Part shown: piece by piece, positions 41,901-56,076 of the stretch
Numbering within the stretch: position 1 is the stretch's first letter
Layout of the letters: the number at the start of each line of letters is the position of its first letter
Source of the DNA: Pogonophryne albipinna
Lineage: Eukaryota > Chordata > Actinopteri > Perciformes > Artedidraconidae
Reading direction: 5' to 3'
Length of the DNA: 64,000 bases
Assembly: GCA_028583405.1 (NCBI GenBank)
Contig: CM053252.1
Span: 34,165,196 to 34,229,195 of the forward strand
Notes under the pieces: model-generated
The model's input: only the letters and a program-made list of their open reading frames with translations
Databases searched by the model: none
Told to the model about the DNA's origin: nothing
Position numbers and translations under genes: made by a program

Positions 41901-42729
41901 TGATAAATCGGAGGTATTGGAATTCTGCCCTTTATGTCTTATCCACATCCCTGTGTTTATTTCGTTTTGGTCCTTTTAACCTAAATTCCTTAATAGTCTG
42001 GAACGATCCAAAAGAGTTCCATCGTAGGTACATGCTAAGGTATGTAAAGCTGTACCGTTACATATCCAACCACTGAAGAATACATCCCTACCAATGCTTT
42101 GACAGGACTTTCCTAAAAATCTAGGTTAGTGCAATGGATAGTTTTGCTCCTGGCAAACTATCATGACAGATATGGACCAGTGCCTCAGCAAGCTAAGTGG
42201 GGTGCATTTTAACCGATCAATTATACATGCAGTGGAATAATTGATGGTGAAAATGTAGTGGGTTACCTGCCGACACGTAGGATGAATGCTTTGAGGGTTA
42301 AGCTGAAAAGACAAGGGTTTGTGTACTGGATATTTCTAACATGCCTTGACAAATACTGTGAACATTTCAGTGTATTGTAGGATGACATTCATGATTAGGA
42401 AGTTATCCTATTTTAATGTTCAAGGTCAGTAAATGTGGATCCAAAAAATTAATATCCAGATAGTCTTTTCACTTAGTATAGGAAAAAGCCTTTTTGCAAC
42501 CGCAATCATATTTTGTTTTCCTGAACTTACGTTTTGAATTTGAGAGAATCATGCAAAATTAAGTCAAACATTCAAATGTGATAATTTCTCAAACCTGTTT
42601 TTATTGCAATTTGGACACACCCTGTGTTGCAGTAAAGTGAATCTTGAAGCGGGATTTTTAAGAATCACATTAAGCCAATCAGTCATAATCAAACTTTTCT
42701 TTTTGTCCAAAGCAACAGTGTAAATGTTA

Positions 42730-43849
<1,120 letters not shown>

Positions 43850-43990
43850 GGGCTTATTATGCTTTCTGGAGTTGTTCCTTTCTTGTGTGTTATATGTATT
43901 TGTTTTGTGTGTAAATGGTCTGCAAAGGCTACAATCTCAAAGTGCCTTCCAGAGGGAGTTTCTCTCCCACACGCCCCCTGTTATCCTGCT
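43850..43990 (+). mobile_element. TTAA-type MITE fragment, same family as 950 and 17.2 kb
   Basis: GGGCTTATTATGCTTTCTGG, then GTAAATGGTCTGCAAAGG and CCAGAGGGAGTTTCTCTCCC, the last also present at about 1015-1034. Truncated at the right. Confidence 0.5.
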
Positions 43991-44723
43991 AGTAACTGAT
44001 CCCCATTTTTATCTTTTTTTATATATATTTCAAATTGTTTAAACGTTTCAGTAATCTGATTACGTATTTTTGTATTCAACTGTAATGGAATGCGGTTATT
44101 TTTGCATACTACAGCTTAAAAAAGCAGAAATAAAATCTAAGCTGACGTCAAATGCTCCGTTTAGTTCAATACATACATATACATACAGTTAATACATACC
44201 TCACACACACTATTGTATGAACATAAAGGTTGACCTACTGATTTAAAAAAAGGAAAGTGAAAACCATAAAGCAGATTCAGGCAGCGTATAAAGTCACACT
44301 TAAAGTATTAGCCTACAGAACAGAACAGCTTACATTACACAATATGCTGTTTTTAGTTGTTTTACTAACATTGCAATCCTGCTAGTAATCCATAATTATA
44401 AGACCTGTAACAGTAATCTGTTGACTGTAAGGGAATACAGTTACCCTTTTTTGTATGCTGGTTAGTAATCTTGTTACATGTAATCCCCACTCCCCCAAGC
44501 CTGAGCATATATGTATCTTACCCCTGCCCTTTTTCTCTCTTTCCCTGACCATAGGGGCCAATAACTGTTCCCTAATTAATTATTGATGTTCTGAAGCAGT
44601 TGGTGGACTGGCTGGATCATGTTTCCAGTGGGGAGGGGGCTTTCAATGGCCAGAGTCACAGCCAGGCTCCGGTGTGGGGAGCTAGTGGTCATACCCATGG
44701 GTCAGGCCAATACACAACCCTCC

Positions 44724-44787
<64 letters not shown>

Positions 44788-45849
44788 ACGTGTGTGCACG
44801 TCAGGAGCCAGACTGAACCCGGCTGTTACAGTCATATCTACCCATCTTAGCGTCCGGCTAGCCCGCCACTTGGCCTTCTGCTTTTACAACGCTCATTACT
44901 GGCTTTTATGAGACAGAATGTCAATGCAATTTCACAGACGGGACATTTTTAAGTGCAAACTTATTGCACTGTACTGAAGAAAGGAGTTTAAGTGTGTGGC
45001 TTAAGCACAGTAGAAATGATCTTGTTTTTTCATTTACATATTTATAGAAACATCCGAGTCGGCATAGCATAATGTAATTACTAAAACTCATTTTAAAAAC
45101 AGGATAATTCAATAGGGATAATACACTTCAGAGGAATTCCTTCTCATCAGTCTACTTGAGATTTCTTCAATTGTTCTCATTGTTAATGTTTAACTGCTTA
45201 AGATACTGCTTTATTTTATATAGCATACTCATATTCAGTCGTAAAAAAAGTAAATTCAGACCTGTTAGAAAACATTTTTGCAATGTTTGTTTTTTTGCAA
45301 TAATAATGCCTTTGTCGCATCAATCAAGCATTGTTGAAACATTTCCCAAATAACTCATGCTTACTGTATGACAAAGAGGTCAAAAGGTGACTCGAGCCAT
45401 TTGAGTAAATACATTTTTTTATTTAATTACATTTTTAGGCTCAATTCATGCCAAAACACATCTCATCAATGTATAATATGTGCTGAATTTGAGGAACTTC
45501 CATTGGAATCATACTTGATACTACAATAAATGTATGCTTGCACATTTTGCCACATTGTGTTGCTGCATGAGTAAAGCTAATTGACAATGACCCTGAAGAT
45601 TTTTGGCACATTAGTCCCTCTTAACCATCTGTCAGCCAAACATTCTGTACCATCGCTAACTTGTGAAGAAATGCATGAAAAGTCTGGGGTTTTATTATGT
45701 GGCTAATATACTTATCCTGTTGTCTGGTGTTAGTCCTAAATATAAAGGTTGGTTTAATAGTGTAATACTTTGCTTTGGTCAGTTTCTTTAGCAACCACAC
45801 TGTAGTTATATGCTTGCATATCGACATAGGAAAGAAAAACAATCTACAT
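43991..45849. other. bcas3 intron, short (TG)n and no recognised gene
   Basis: A (TG)n of about 60 bp at 44,725-44,786. Otherwise AT-rich with nothing recognised. Confidence 0.5.
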
Positions 45850-46150
45850 CGCAGAGGAACAGATTTGTCTTGAATGCAGAGAGAGTGTTTTTTTTTTTCT
45901 GTGCTGAAGGCTGGAAGCCAGTGGCCTGTTGGCCAAAGCAGTGAAGCAGGGAGTCAGAACAAGAACAAAGGCTGCCCAGGTATTGATGTAGCCCGACCTC
46001 CCGAGGCCTTGGGCCAGCGGTCGGACAGGCCGATCTCCAGGGCCAGATAAGGGACAACAATCTGATAGATCTGGCTGCTCGGTGGACAGAGGATAGCCGT
46101 CTTGTCTAGTCTGGCCCCTCTGTTCACCTTTATCTTATTCATTTTTTTAA
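45850..46150. promoter_or_regulatory. Candidate conserved non-coding block 1 in the 9.3 kb intron
   Basis: Balanced composition, no repeats, with GGCCAGATAAGGGACAAC, AATCTGATAGATCTGG and CACCTTTATCTTATTC, giving several GATA-type cores on both strands. No splice-bounded coding match to BCAS3. Confidence 0.35.
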
Positions 46151-46419
46151 AGATGAATTTAGTCTTTTTGTATTCTTCCTATCTCTGCTTTGACCTGCCA
46201 CACTTGGCTGCCAGACATTTCACCTGCTAGGTTCCCTCTGCCTATCTCTCTTCTCACGTTCCTCTCTTCTCGCTTTCCTCTTTGGAGTAGTACTCTGGCA
46301 GATAGGTGCTGGCATACTGACAGATTGGGATAGCTTAGTCATTATATATCATTCAAGGCGGATTTGACTGACAGTACCTTCATTCAGCCAGTGCTACACT
46401 TACCCCTTCCTTTCTCTCC

Positions 46420-47480
46420 CTCTCTTTGATTACTGACCCAGTCATGGCGCCATGGTTTCTCTTTACCAAATGCCTGATGATGCTCCAAGGCCATCACTCC
46501 AGCCCCTCTCTCGGAGCAATTAGATCTATTGACAAGGCAACTGAGGCTGGCCTGTCATGGGCCTCAAAGTCCCAAGAGAGCAGCCGAGCGAGCCAGTCAG
46601 TCAGTCTCCACAATTAGCACATTATATGACAGGTAGGGAGGGGAGGGCCACGGCCAAAAAGCATAGCCTCTGTTGCCGCCTTCATCGCCAGGCTCAAAGG
46701 AGCCAGCCAGATATAGGTGGTAAATTATTCACCAGGTTGTTTACTTCAAACAACTTTGCGGCGAGGGGAGAAGATGTTGGAAAGCATGGTGTGGACAGCT
46801 AAGCAAATATCACCCCTGGAAAACAATCAGTGAGAAGAAAATCGGAATAAAAGGTCTAATTATAATACATTAGGGGGTTTTGATAGGGATTATAGGAGTC
46901 ACCTTATTACCCAGCTCAAACACCGCTGGCTAAGAGAAAATTGATCCATTCACACACTTGCCTAATACTTTTGGATACAACAATCCTGTGATTCCACATT
47001 ATCTACAAATAGGGGATCCCCAAACACTAAACAATTGGCTCAAGACTACTTTTATTAAGCTGTATCGCTCTACAGCATCTCCTCTATTTGTGAGTATACT
47101 GTATAATGTGTGTCCCTTTCTTCCTTATCTCTCCGAGGCAGTGCAGCACGCTGCTGTCCTCTGCGAGGCTGAGTGCTGCGAGTAGCTGCTACAGATGGAC
47201 AGGTGGAGATAGTGACCATGAAGTGGCGCCACTGCTGCCTTTTATCATCCCGTCCTGGAGGCTCCGGTCTTGCATGACCCCGGCCCTTCCTCTCCCTTTC
47301 CTACTCCTTTCCCTGCATACTGCATTTTTAATCAGCCTTGGTCATCCAATATTGAGCCACGAGACCAGAGAACACGGCCTGTCAATCAAGCACTGCCAGC
47401 TTTGTGCCGTCCTGTCACCTTTTTCGAGACACAGCCTGTTTTGTAAGATGATTAGAAGAAGGGAATTTCCATAGATTTCT
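46420..47480. promoter_or_regulatory. Candidate conserved non-coding block 2 in the 9.3 kb intron
   Basis: A kilobase without visible repeats, including CATGGCGCCATGG, GAGCAATTAGATCTATTGAC, CACAATTAGCACATTATATG with ACAGGTAGG following, and GGAGTCACCTTATTACC. These give CAATTAG and TGACAG (MEIS-like) cores. The 122-codon frame at 47,106 has no family resemblance. Function is inference. Confidence 0.35.
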
Positions 47481-47583
47481 TAGTATGGTTCGTCCAGTAC
47501 TTCTGTTTGTTATAGTTTTTTTATGGTAAAGTCCTTCTGTCTTGTTTCTTCTTTTGGTCTTCCTCTCTCTTGTAATGGTTGTA

Positions 47584-47660
47584 TCAGAATCAGAAACACG
47601 TTTATTGCCAAGGAAATGTACACATAAAAGGAATGTGTCTTGTTGTATATGGTGCATACA
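47584..47660 (-). mobile_element. Retroposon 3' fragment, reverse orientation
   Basis: ATCAGAATCAGAAACACGTT followed by TATTGCCAAGGAAATGTACA is a common complement form of a fish LINE or SINE 3' end. It divides the conserved-looking stretches of this intron. Confidence 0.5.
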
Positions 47661-48559
47661 TAAAAATCAAAGAAGATACATTTTAGGAAAAGGACCAAAA
47701 AATATTATAAAAACATATTTTAAAAAAACTATGATACCTACGGAATATGGCGCAATTTTAACATGATATATAGATATACCAAAGTACTACATCCAGTACA
47801 ATACTGTATAACAAAATAGTCTGAATAATAAAATAAAATATCTGCAGTATTGTTACGAAAAGTTGAAAGCTGTGCAGATACAAATGGAACAAACGTGCAA
47901 CATTTTCGGACATTACTGACTGACATTACTTAAATTAAATAAAAAAAACAAGATATTGTTCGCAAAGTGTGCATTAATTGTATGCATACTGTTTAATTAG
48001 GCCGTTAAGGGAAGAAATGGTTGAAGTGGCGAAGAAGTAGCCTCCTGCCAGAGGGGAGGGGGGTGAACAGTTTGTGTCCAGGGTGGGAGGGGGTCGGCCA
48101 CTATCTTCCCTGCCCGCCTCGCCACACAAATAAGACCTAAATAGCACAGTTTGTTCTGCAAGTAAGATTTGTGTGCCTTTTTCAGTTTCATCTGCAGTGG
48201 CAGGATCGTTATGTTCAGCAGGAGGCAACTGGACAAGAGGCGTATGGCTGTGCTGTAATTCATCCTAGGGTCAAATCGACTCTTTCTCCTGGATCACTAC
48301 TCCTTTGCGCTGCCAAGCCCTGGAGGGAACGGCATAGGAGATGGCTGGCAAGGGGAAGCATGCTGAGAAAGGGGATGTCGAATGCTTGAGCTCGGTTGCA
48401 ATGCACACAAAAATTGGAAGTTGCCGTGCAAGAGACAAGACCGGTGGTGGCGGTGTCTAGGACACCGACCCTGAGGGAAAATGGCAGGAGCACACAAAAT
48501 GGGTAGAGGGATGAACAATTATGTTTATAGCGTTGTGACCCCGCATTGTTCACACTTGG

Positions 48560-49240
48560 ATGGTTGGGGGAATAAAGAGACAGGGCGGTGTTATCTGGCT
48601 ATTGTTAATTGGATGTAAATGTTAATGCAATGAATCCCTCTCATTATGCAGCCAGTTCCTCTGCCCATGTTGGCAGAGAGAATGGTAGAATAAGTTGACG
48701 CGCATGTCCGTCACTCCAACGTGTCCTCATTGCTGTGACACTAGGAGAGACCATTAGCACTAATTTGAGAAAAATATCCTACCAGTTAGACCTGGAGCAG
48801 TGCAGAAGACAACAGAGACGAGTGGAGAAATTAGGGTAAAACAGCAACCACTTGCCCCGGAGCAGCCGCGAGAGCTAATTACAGATTCCGTGTGTTTATA
48901 ATTATGGAGTGAGCTCAAAACGCCAGCCGATTCCAGGGGGTGGATTGATACCGTGTGTGGCCATCCGAGTGCACTCGGTGCTTCTTGCGAATTGGCCTTT
49001 CAGAGGGCAACCTAAAGTGCTCACTGCTCTGTACTTGTTATTGAATTAGAGAGTTTAGGGTGTCAGCTAATTGGTTTGAGAGCGGCATCTTATAGCATTA
49101 TGCTAGCGTGTCCCGGAGCTGGCATTTAGCGTGGCCGCCAAAGAACGGACTTGAGTACCGAACAAAGGAATGGAGATACTTTCCGATATCGCTCATGAGA
49201 TGTGAAATAGTATAACTGGCTGAAGTATCTTTCACGGAAC
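48560..49240. promoter_or_regulatory. Candidate conserved non-coding block 3 in the 9.3 kb intron
   Basis: The most convincing enhancer-like block. It contains TTGTTAATTGGATGTAAATG, AGCTAATTACAGATTCC, TTTATAATTATGGAG, GTGCACTCGGTGC, TTATTGAATTAGAG and GTCAGCTAATTGGTTTG. The composition is sharply unlike the AT-rich decayed DNA on either side, with no element ends and no coding match. Confidence 0.4.
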
Positions 49241-49304
49241 TCTTTGAGAAAGGACATGTTATGGCTTTTGACTGGAGAGGTCTCATCTCACCATGTGGCA
49301 CCAA

Positions 49305-50347
49305 TACGACGCAAAGGACTGGCTTTCAACACAGTCAACATGGAAAAGCAGGGAATAGGGGTCACCACCTTGACTAATGATGCGTATAGAAAATGCATGC
49401 CTACACAGCATGTATTTTCAACCAAGTTCAACCAAAACATACATTTTCCTATATGTCAATACCTACATGTATACAATTAAATTGTACATACAGTACAGGC
49501 AGATACGCAATGGTAAAATGGCACTTTGAATTCAAACTCACTTTTATAGCAAATCAATATTTTGTTAAATAATGGTGTCAAAAATGTACCACAAAGGGAA
49601 AAGCAAAGAGGAAATAAATATTTACCTAAACTACATGTTCAGCTGAAATAGTTGATTCCAAAAACATACCTTTTTTTATTTTGATATCGCTATATGCGCT
49701 ATGAGTGAGTAGCATGATTCATATCTGTAAATTAATGTTGCAATTTTTGCCATTAGAAATGAAAGAATAAAGGTGTTTTTACTCTCCAAATTAGCAAGAT
49801 TCTGTTTTATTTGATTTGGCAGATGACTTTGCAATTTTTTGTCAGGCTTCCCAATAGCGGGCCAACAACAGAAGTTTCCAGATCAGCTGCAGCCATCTTG
49901 GTAGTGTTCAAAAATGCCTCAACTGGGCTCTGCATACTTCCCATATTGGATAAATGGTTGTGATTGGCTTGTCACATCACAGGCTGCTGAGCGGAGGGGA
50001 ACCAGACGCATTTGCCGGAGCATATTAAACATGAGCTGCAGATTCATCTGGTACAGTACACTGCATGTACAGTGCACGTTGCTGTCTGCCACACTGTCAT
50101 TTATTATATTACCACAAAGTGCAGCACATAAAGGGCTTTAAATGTGTTCAGCGCCCAGAGCTTGTATTTATTTTCTATCCGGACCGTAAATGATGTTTGT
50201 CACAAAAACATGAAAAATACATGCCATATGAACATACAGTATGAGGTTTAGAGTAATTATTTTAACAGCAATTTTTTACAGACAATATATTTGGGAACTG
50301 ATGAAGTACAGCGAGCATGGTTCTTAAAAAAACGAAACATTAATGTA
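49305..50347. other. bcas3 intron between candidate block and Tc1, nothing recognised
   Basis: AT-rich sequence with no recognised gene or repeat. Confidence 0.5.
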
Positions 50348-50349
50348 TA

Positions 50350-50552
50350 CAGTGGGGCAAAAAAGTATTTAGTCAGCCACCAATTGTCCAAGTTCTCCCA
50401 CTTAAAAAGATGAGAGAGGCCTGTGATTGTCATCCTAGGTACACTTCAACTATGAGAGACAGAATGAGGGGAAAGAATCCAAGAAATCACATTGTAGGAT
50501 TTTTAATGAATTAATTGGTAAATTCCTCGGTAAAATAAGTATTTGGTCACCT
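50350..50552 (+). repeat. Tc1 left inverted repeat
   Basis: Outer direct repeat at about 50,363-50,378, inner at 50,531-50,552. These are the expected transposase binding sites. Confidence 0.85.
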
Positions 50553-50715
50553 ACAAACAAACAAGATTTCTGGCTCTCACAGACCTGTAACTTCTTCTTT
50601 AAGAGCCTCCTCTGTCCTCCACTTGTTAACTGTATTAATGGCACTTGTTTGAACTCGTTATCAGTATAAAAGACACCTGTCCACAACCTCAAACAGTCAC
50701 ACTCCAAACTCCACT

Positions 50716-51738
50716 ATGGCCAAGACCAAAGAGCTGTCAAAGGACACCAGAAACAAAATTGTAGACCTGCACCAGGCTGGGAAGACTGAATCTGCAATAG
50801 GTAAGCAGCTTGGTGTGAAGAAATCAACTGTGGAAGCAATTATTAGAAAATGGAAGACATACAAGACCACTGATAATCTCCCTCGATCTGGGGCTCCACG
50901 CAAGATCTCACCCCGTGGGGTCAAAATGATCACAAGAACGTTGAGCAAAAATCCCTGAACCACACGGGGGGACCTAGTCAATGACCTGCAGAGAGCTGGG
51001 ACCAAAGTAACAAAGGCTACCATCAGTAACACACTACGCCGCCAGGGACTCAAATCCTGCAGTGCCAGACGTGTCCCCCTGCTTAAGCCAGTAAATGTCC
51101 AGGCCCGTCTGAAGTTTGCTAGAGAGCATTTAGATGATCCAGAAGAGGGTTGGGAGAATGTCATATGGTCAGATGAAACCAAAATAGAACTTTTTGGTAA
51201 AAACTCAACTAGACGTGTTTGGAGGAGAAAGAATGCTGAGTTGCATCCAAAGAACACCATACCTACTGTGAAACATGGGGGTGGAAACATCATGCTTTGG
51301 GGCTGTTTTTCTGCAAAGGGACCAGGACGACTGATCCTTGTAAAGGAAAGAATGAATGGGGCCATGTATCGTGAGATTTTGAGTGACAACCTCCTTCCAT
51401 CAGCAAGGGCATTGAAGATGAAACGTGGCTGGGTCTTTCAGCATGACAATGATCCCAAACACACCGCCCGGGCAACGAAGGAGTGGCTTCGTAAGAAGCA
51501 TTTCAAGGTCCTGGAGTGGCCTAGCCAGTCTCCAGATCTCAACCCCATAGAAAATCTTTGGAGGGAGTTGAAAGTCTGTGTTGCCCAGCGACAGCCCCAA
51601 AACATCACTGCTCTAGAGGAGATCTGCATGGAGGAATGGGCCAAAATACCAGCAACAGTGTGTGAAAACCTTGTGAAGACTTACAGAAAACGTTTGACCT
51701 CTGTCATTGCCAACAAAGGGTATATAACAAAGTATTGA
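50716..51738 (+). pseudogene. Tc1 transposase, one in-frame stop
   Basis: A single frame of 340 codons plus stop, the usual length of Tc1 transposases, broken only by TGA at 50,956-50,958 (codon 81). The start is [20 protein letters not shown], a Tc1-type helix-turn-helix DNA-binding region covering roughly residues 8-60. The DDE catalytic core is complete: Asp153 in WSDETK, Asp244 in HDNDPKHTA and Glu279 in [10 protein letters not shown], giving DD34E spacing. The frame reads through from codon 82 to the stop at 51,738 with no other damage. In related copies the stop position is probably CGA (Arg), so the lesion looks like CpG decay. The enzyme would be truncated before its catalytic core and so inactive. 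Confidence 0.93.
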
Positions 51739-51752
51739 GATGAACTTTTGTT

Positions 51753-51955
51753 ATTGACCAAATACTTATTTTCCACCATAATTTGCAAATAAATTCTTTA
51801 AAAATCAGACAATGTGAATTTCTGGATTTTTTTTTCTCATTTTGTTTTCTCATAGTTGAGGTATACCTAGGATGAAAATTACAGGCCTCTCTCATCTTTT
51901 TAAGTGGGAGAACTTGCACAATTGGTGGCTGACTAAATACTTTTTTGCCCCACTG
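51753..51955 (-). repeat. Tc1 right inverted repeat
   Basis: Mirror of the left repeat, same length, with the inner direct repeat at 51,753-51,773 (complement). Confidence 0.85.
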
Positions 51956-52179
51956 TATATAAAGCACTGTCAACATGTTTCCTTCTTTAAAAGTATATTA
52001 ATAAGTTGACGCCTGGAACACATATTCACTTCAATTTGCCTGAGGCAAGCATGCATTGACTTGTACTGGAATATATTGTTTACATTGACTTCATATGCAT
52101 TAAACGTTCCTGAAATGCTAGAATATATGTGAATATGGTTGAACACAATCAAACCAATGAACATAGAAAGATTTTATCA

Positions 52180-52308
<129 letters not shown>

Positions 52309-52363
52309 TCACTGATTGTATTAGAGGCACTCTTTCTAGGATGAAGTGGTCAGCATAGTTTTA

Positions 52364-52864
<501 letters not shown>

Positions 52865-53009
52865 AGGAGGCAGCCAGTCTCGATTTCCTTTTGAGGGCCA
52901 CCAGCTGCAGAGAGTTAACTAATTAAAGGGGCGTGGCCCCACAGCTGTGAGAACTCAGCAATCAGGTGTCCATTTTAGGTAGCACTTTCCTGGAGCGTCA
53001 GACAGGCGA

Positions 53010-53066
53010 AGACATTAGAGTCCTGCTGGAGTAAGACTGACAAAGACATTAGAGTCCTGCTGGAGT
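53010..53066 (+). repeat. 34-bp period tandem duplication in the LINE leader
   Basis: AGACATTAGAGTCCTGCTGG plus AGT occurs at 53,010-53,032 and again at 53,044-53,066. Tandem promoter monomers are known in some LINE leaders; whether this is one is inference. Confidence 0.9.
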
Positions 53067-53170
53067 CACGAGGGTGGCAAAGAGGAGGCAAATCCTACTT
53101 TGATTGAGCTAAGTATCGCGGGTGTTTTATTTTATTTTTATTTGGTTGTTTAGCCCCTCATGCTATAATC

Positions 53171-56076
53171 ATGTGTATTTTCTCCATTCCTGTTCATGTG
53201 TCTTCTCGCAATTACCACTGGCCCCGTGTATCTCGTAATCAATATAACCGGCCTGCTCTCGTCTATCCCACATGCTCCACTGACATCCAACATCTAGTTT
53301 CAGGCGGCCTGTGGAACTGCCAGTCAGCTGTTCCTAAGGCTGACTTCATCTCTGGCTACGCCTCCCTGCAGTCTCTGGATTTCTTTGCTCTCACTGAGAC
53401 GTGGATTACTCCATCCAACACATCCACCCCAGCAGCTCTCTCCACAGCATATTCCTTCTCCCATACACCCAGACCCACTGGCAGAGGAGGTGGCACTGGT
53501 CTCCTGCTCTCTCCCAAATGGAGCTTTTCCCTCTTCAAGCTACCTAACTTCACTCCTTCCACCTTTGAATTCCATGCCGTCACAGTAACCCATCCTATAC
53601 AATTAACCATTGTTGTTCTCTACCGTCCACCAGGCGCCTTGGGGGACTTCTTAGAGGAATTAGATAATCTCCTCTCACACATCCCTGAAGCTGGCCCTCC
53701 CGCTGTACTTCTCGGAGACTTCAACCTCCCGACAGGGAAGATAGACAAACTAACATCTCTGTTAACCGCCTTTGCTTTCTCACTGTCTCCGTCCCCACCA
53801 ACTCATAAAGCTGGCAATGTCCTTGATATCATATTCTCAAGGAACTGCACTACTTCTAACCTCTCTGTAAACCCGCTCCACACATCCGATCACTTCTTCA
53901 TTTCATTCTCTCTACCCCTTTCCAAACATAACAAACTAATCTCTTCTCATCCTGCACCTGTCCGCCGTAACCTTCGTTCCCTCTCCCCCTCTACCTTTGC
54001 CTCATCGGTGCTCTCAGCCCTCCCTTCCTCTGACTCGTTCCAACTCCTGCCTCCAAACTCTGCTGCAGAAACTCTCCTCTCTACTCTCTCATCCTCTCTG
54101 GACTCTCTCTGTCCTCTCACATCTCGGCAGGCTCGTCAGTCCCCTCCTGCTCCCTGGCTAAATGATGCACTGCGTGCTAATAGAACCGTCCTTCGGGCAG
54201 CAGAGCGGAAATGGTGGAAATCCAAACACCGTGACGACCTCCTAACCTATCAGGCTCTCCTCTCCTCTTTCTCTGCTTCCATCTCACAGGCAAAAAGCAC
54301 TTTCTTTCAAGATAAGATCCAATCTTCCTATTCCAATCCCAAAAAACTATTTTCCATCTTCTCCTCCCTCCTGGACCCCCCAAAAGCCCCTTCCCCCTCC
54401 TCCCTTCTGTCAAGCGACTTTGTTAACCACTTTGAAAAAAAGGTTGATGATATTCGCTCTTCTTTTTCTGACTCACCTCTACTCACCGCTGGGTCACCAG
54501 ACCCTCCTTTCACCCACACACTGAACTCCTTTTCCCCTCTCTCTCCAAGTGACGTTCTTACCCTCATTACCTCAGCCCGCCCTACCACCTGTCCTCTGGA
54601 CCCTATCCCTTCAAACCTCCTTCAGACTATCGCTCCTGATATTCTACCGTTTCTCACCCATTTCATCAACACTTCTCTAACTTCTGTTCACTTTCCAAAC
54701 AGTCTCAAGGAGGCAAGAGTAAACCCTCTCCTAAAGAAACCCACTCTCAACCCGTCTGATGTTATAAACTACAGGCCTGTCTCTCTCCTCCCGTTCCTGT
54801 CTAAAACACTTGAACGCGCTGTCTTTAAACAACTCTCCTGTTATCTCCATCAGAACAACCTTCTGGATCCGCACCAGTCTGGTTTCAAGGCAGGTCACTC
54901 CACAGAAACTGCCCTCCTTGCTGTCACTGAGGAACTGCACACTGCTAAAGCAGCCTCCCTCTCCTCTGTCATCATCCTGCTGGACCTGTCTGCTGCATTC
55001 GACACGGTGAATCATCAGATCCTCCTTCGCACTCTCCAAGAACTTGGAGTTTCAGGCTCTGCACTTTCCCTCCTCACCTCATACCTCAAAGACCGCACCT
55101 ACAGGGTTACTTGGAGAGGGTCCGAGTCCAACCCTTGTCAATTAACTACAGGGGTCCCTCAGGGCTCTGTTCTTGGTCCCCTCCTCTTCTCCTTGTACAC
55201 AAACTCGCTCGGATCAGTCATTAGCCCGCATGGTTTTTCATACCACTGCTACGCTGACGACACCCAATTAATTCTGTCCTTTCCCCGCTCAGAGACCCAG
55301 GTCGTCGCACGCATCTCTGCTTGTCTAGCTGACATCTCTCAGTGGATGTCTGCTCATCACCTCAAGCTCAACCTTGACAAGACTGAACTGCTTTTCCTTC
55401 CGGGAAAAGATTGTCCCACTCTTGACCTAACAATCAACATCGGCACCTCTGTTGTTTCCCCGACTCAGACTGCAAGGAATCTGGGTGTGACCCTAGATAA
55501 CAACCTGTCCTTCACTGCAAACATCGCTGCTACAACCCGTTGCTGCAGATACACGCTTTACAACATCAGGAGGATGCGTCCCCAGCTGACCCAGAAAGCG
55601 ACGCAGATTCTGGTCCAGGCTCTCGTCATCTCACGCCTAGACTACTGCAATTCCCTCCTGGCTGGTCTACCTGCATGTGCCATCCGACCTCTGCAGCTCA
55701 TCCAGAATGCAGCTGCTCGCCTGGTCTTCAACCTTCCTAAATTCTCCCACACCACGCCGCTCCTCCGCTGCCTTCACTGGCTTCCAGTAACTGCAAGAAT
55801 CCACTTCAAGACAATGGTACTTGCGTACCATGCTGCGAATGGATCTGGCCCTTCCTACATCCAGGACATGGTTAAACCGTACACCCCAGCACGTGCACTC
55901 CACTCTGCATCAACCAAACGGCTCGCTGCCAAGGGGACCCAAGTTCCCATCAGCAAAAACATGTGGGTTTGCTATCCTGGCTCCAAAATGGTGGAATGAG
56001 CTCCCCATTGACATCAGGACAGCAGATAGCTTGCAGACTGAAAACTCATCTCTTTCGACTCCACTTCGAGCGATAG
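53171..56076 (+). pseudogene. L2 LINE polyprotein (endonuclease + reverse transcriptase), C-terminus frameshifted
   Basis: The uninterrupted frame runs 942 codons to 55,999. The apurinic-endonuclease domain is at about residues 45-250: LWNCQS near 47, TETW, the YRPPG motif, LGDFNLP with Asp183 and Asn185, and SDHFF with Asp240 and His241. The reverse transcriptase is at about 520-770: NYRPVSLL at 533, LDLSAAFDTVNH around 604-613, GVPQGSVLGPLLF near 662-673, and YADD at 694. Past residue 930 the conserved ending (FAILAPKWWNELPIDIRT) is in the +1 frame, consistent with a length change in the A run at 55,955-55,959. The final LKTHLFRLHFER and its stop at 56,074-56,076 are in the third frame, so there is a second shift near 56,028-56,045. 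The catalytic motifs are intact, so damage is confined to the tail. The start at 53,171 is the first ATG and may not be the native one. Confidence 0.85.

Larger units (their letters stand above)
50350..51955 (+). mobile_element. Tc1/mariner element, full length, IR/DR type, 1606 bp
   Basis: The element begins CAGTGGGGCAAAAAAGTAT and ends with its complement, flanked by TA at 50,348-50,349 and 51,956-51,957. Each inverted repeat is about 203 bp and holds two direct repeats: the outer GTATTTAGTCAGCC and the inner AAGTATTTGGTCA. This is the IR/DR architecture of salmonid-type Tc1 elements such as Sleeping Beauty. The two ends are still very similar, which implies a fairly young insertion. It lies in a bcas3 intron, antisense to the gene. 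Confidence 0.95.

Noticed and set aside
50697..51389. 230-codon minus-strand frame across the Tc1 element
   Set aside because: It is the antisense shadow of the transposase frame.
54177..55039. Minus-strand frames within the L2 LINE
   Set aside because: Shadows of the reverse-transcriptase coding frame; no family resemblance.
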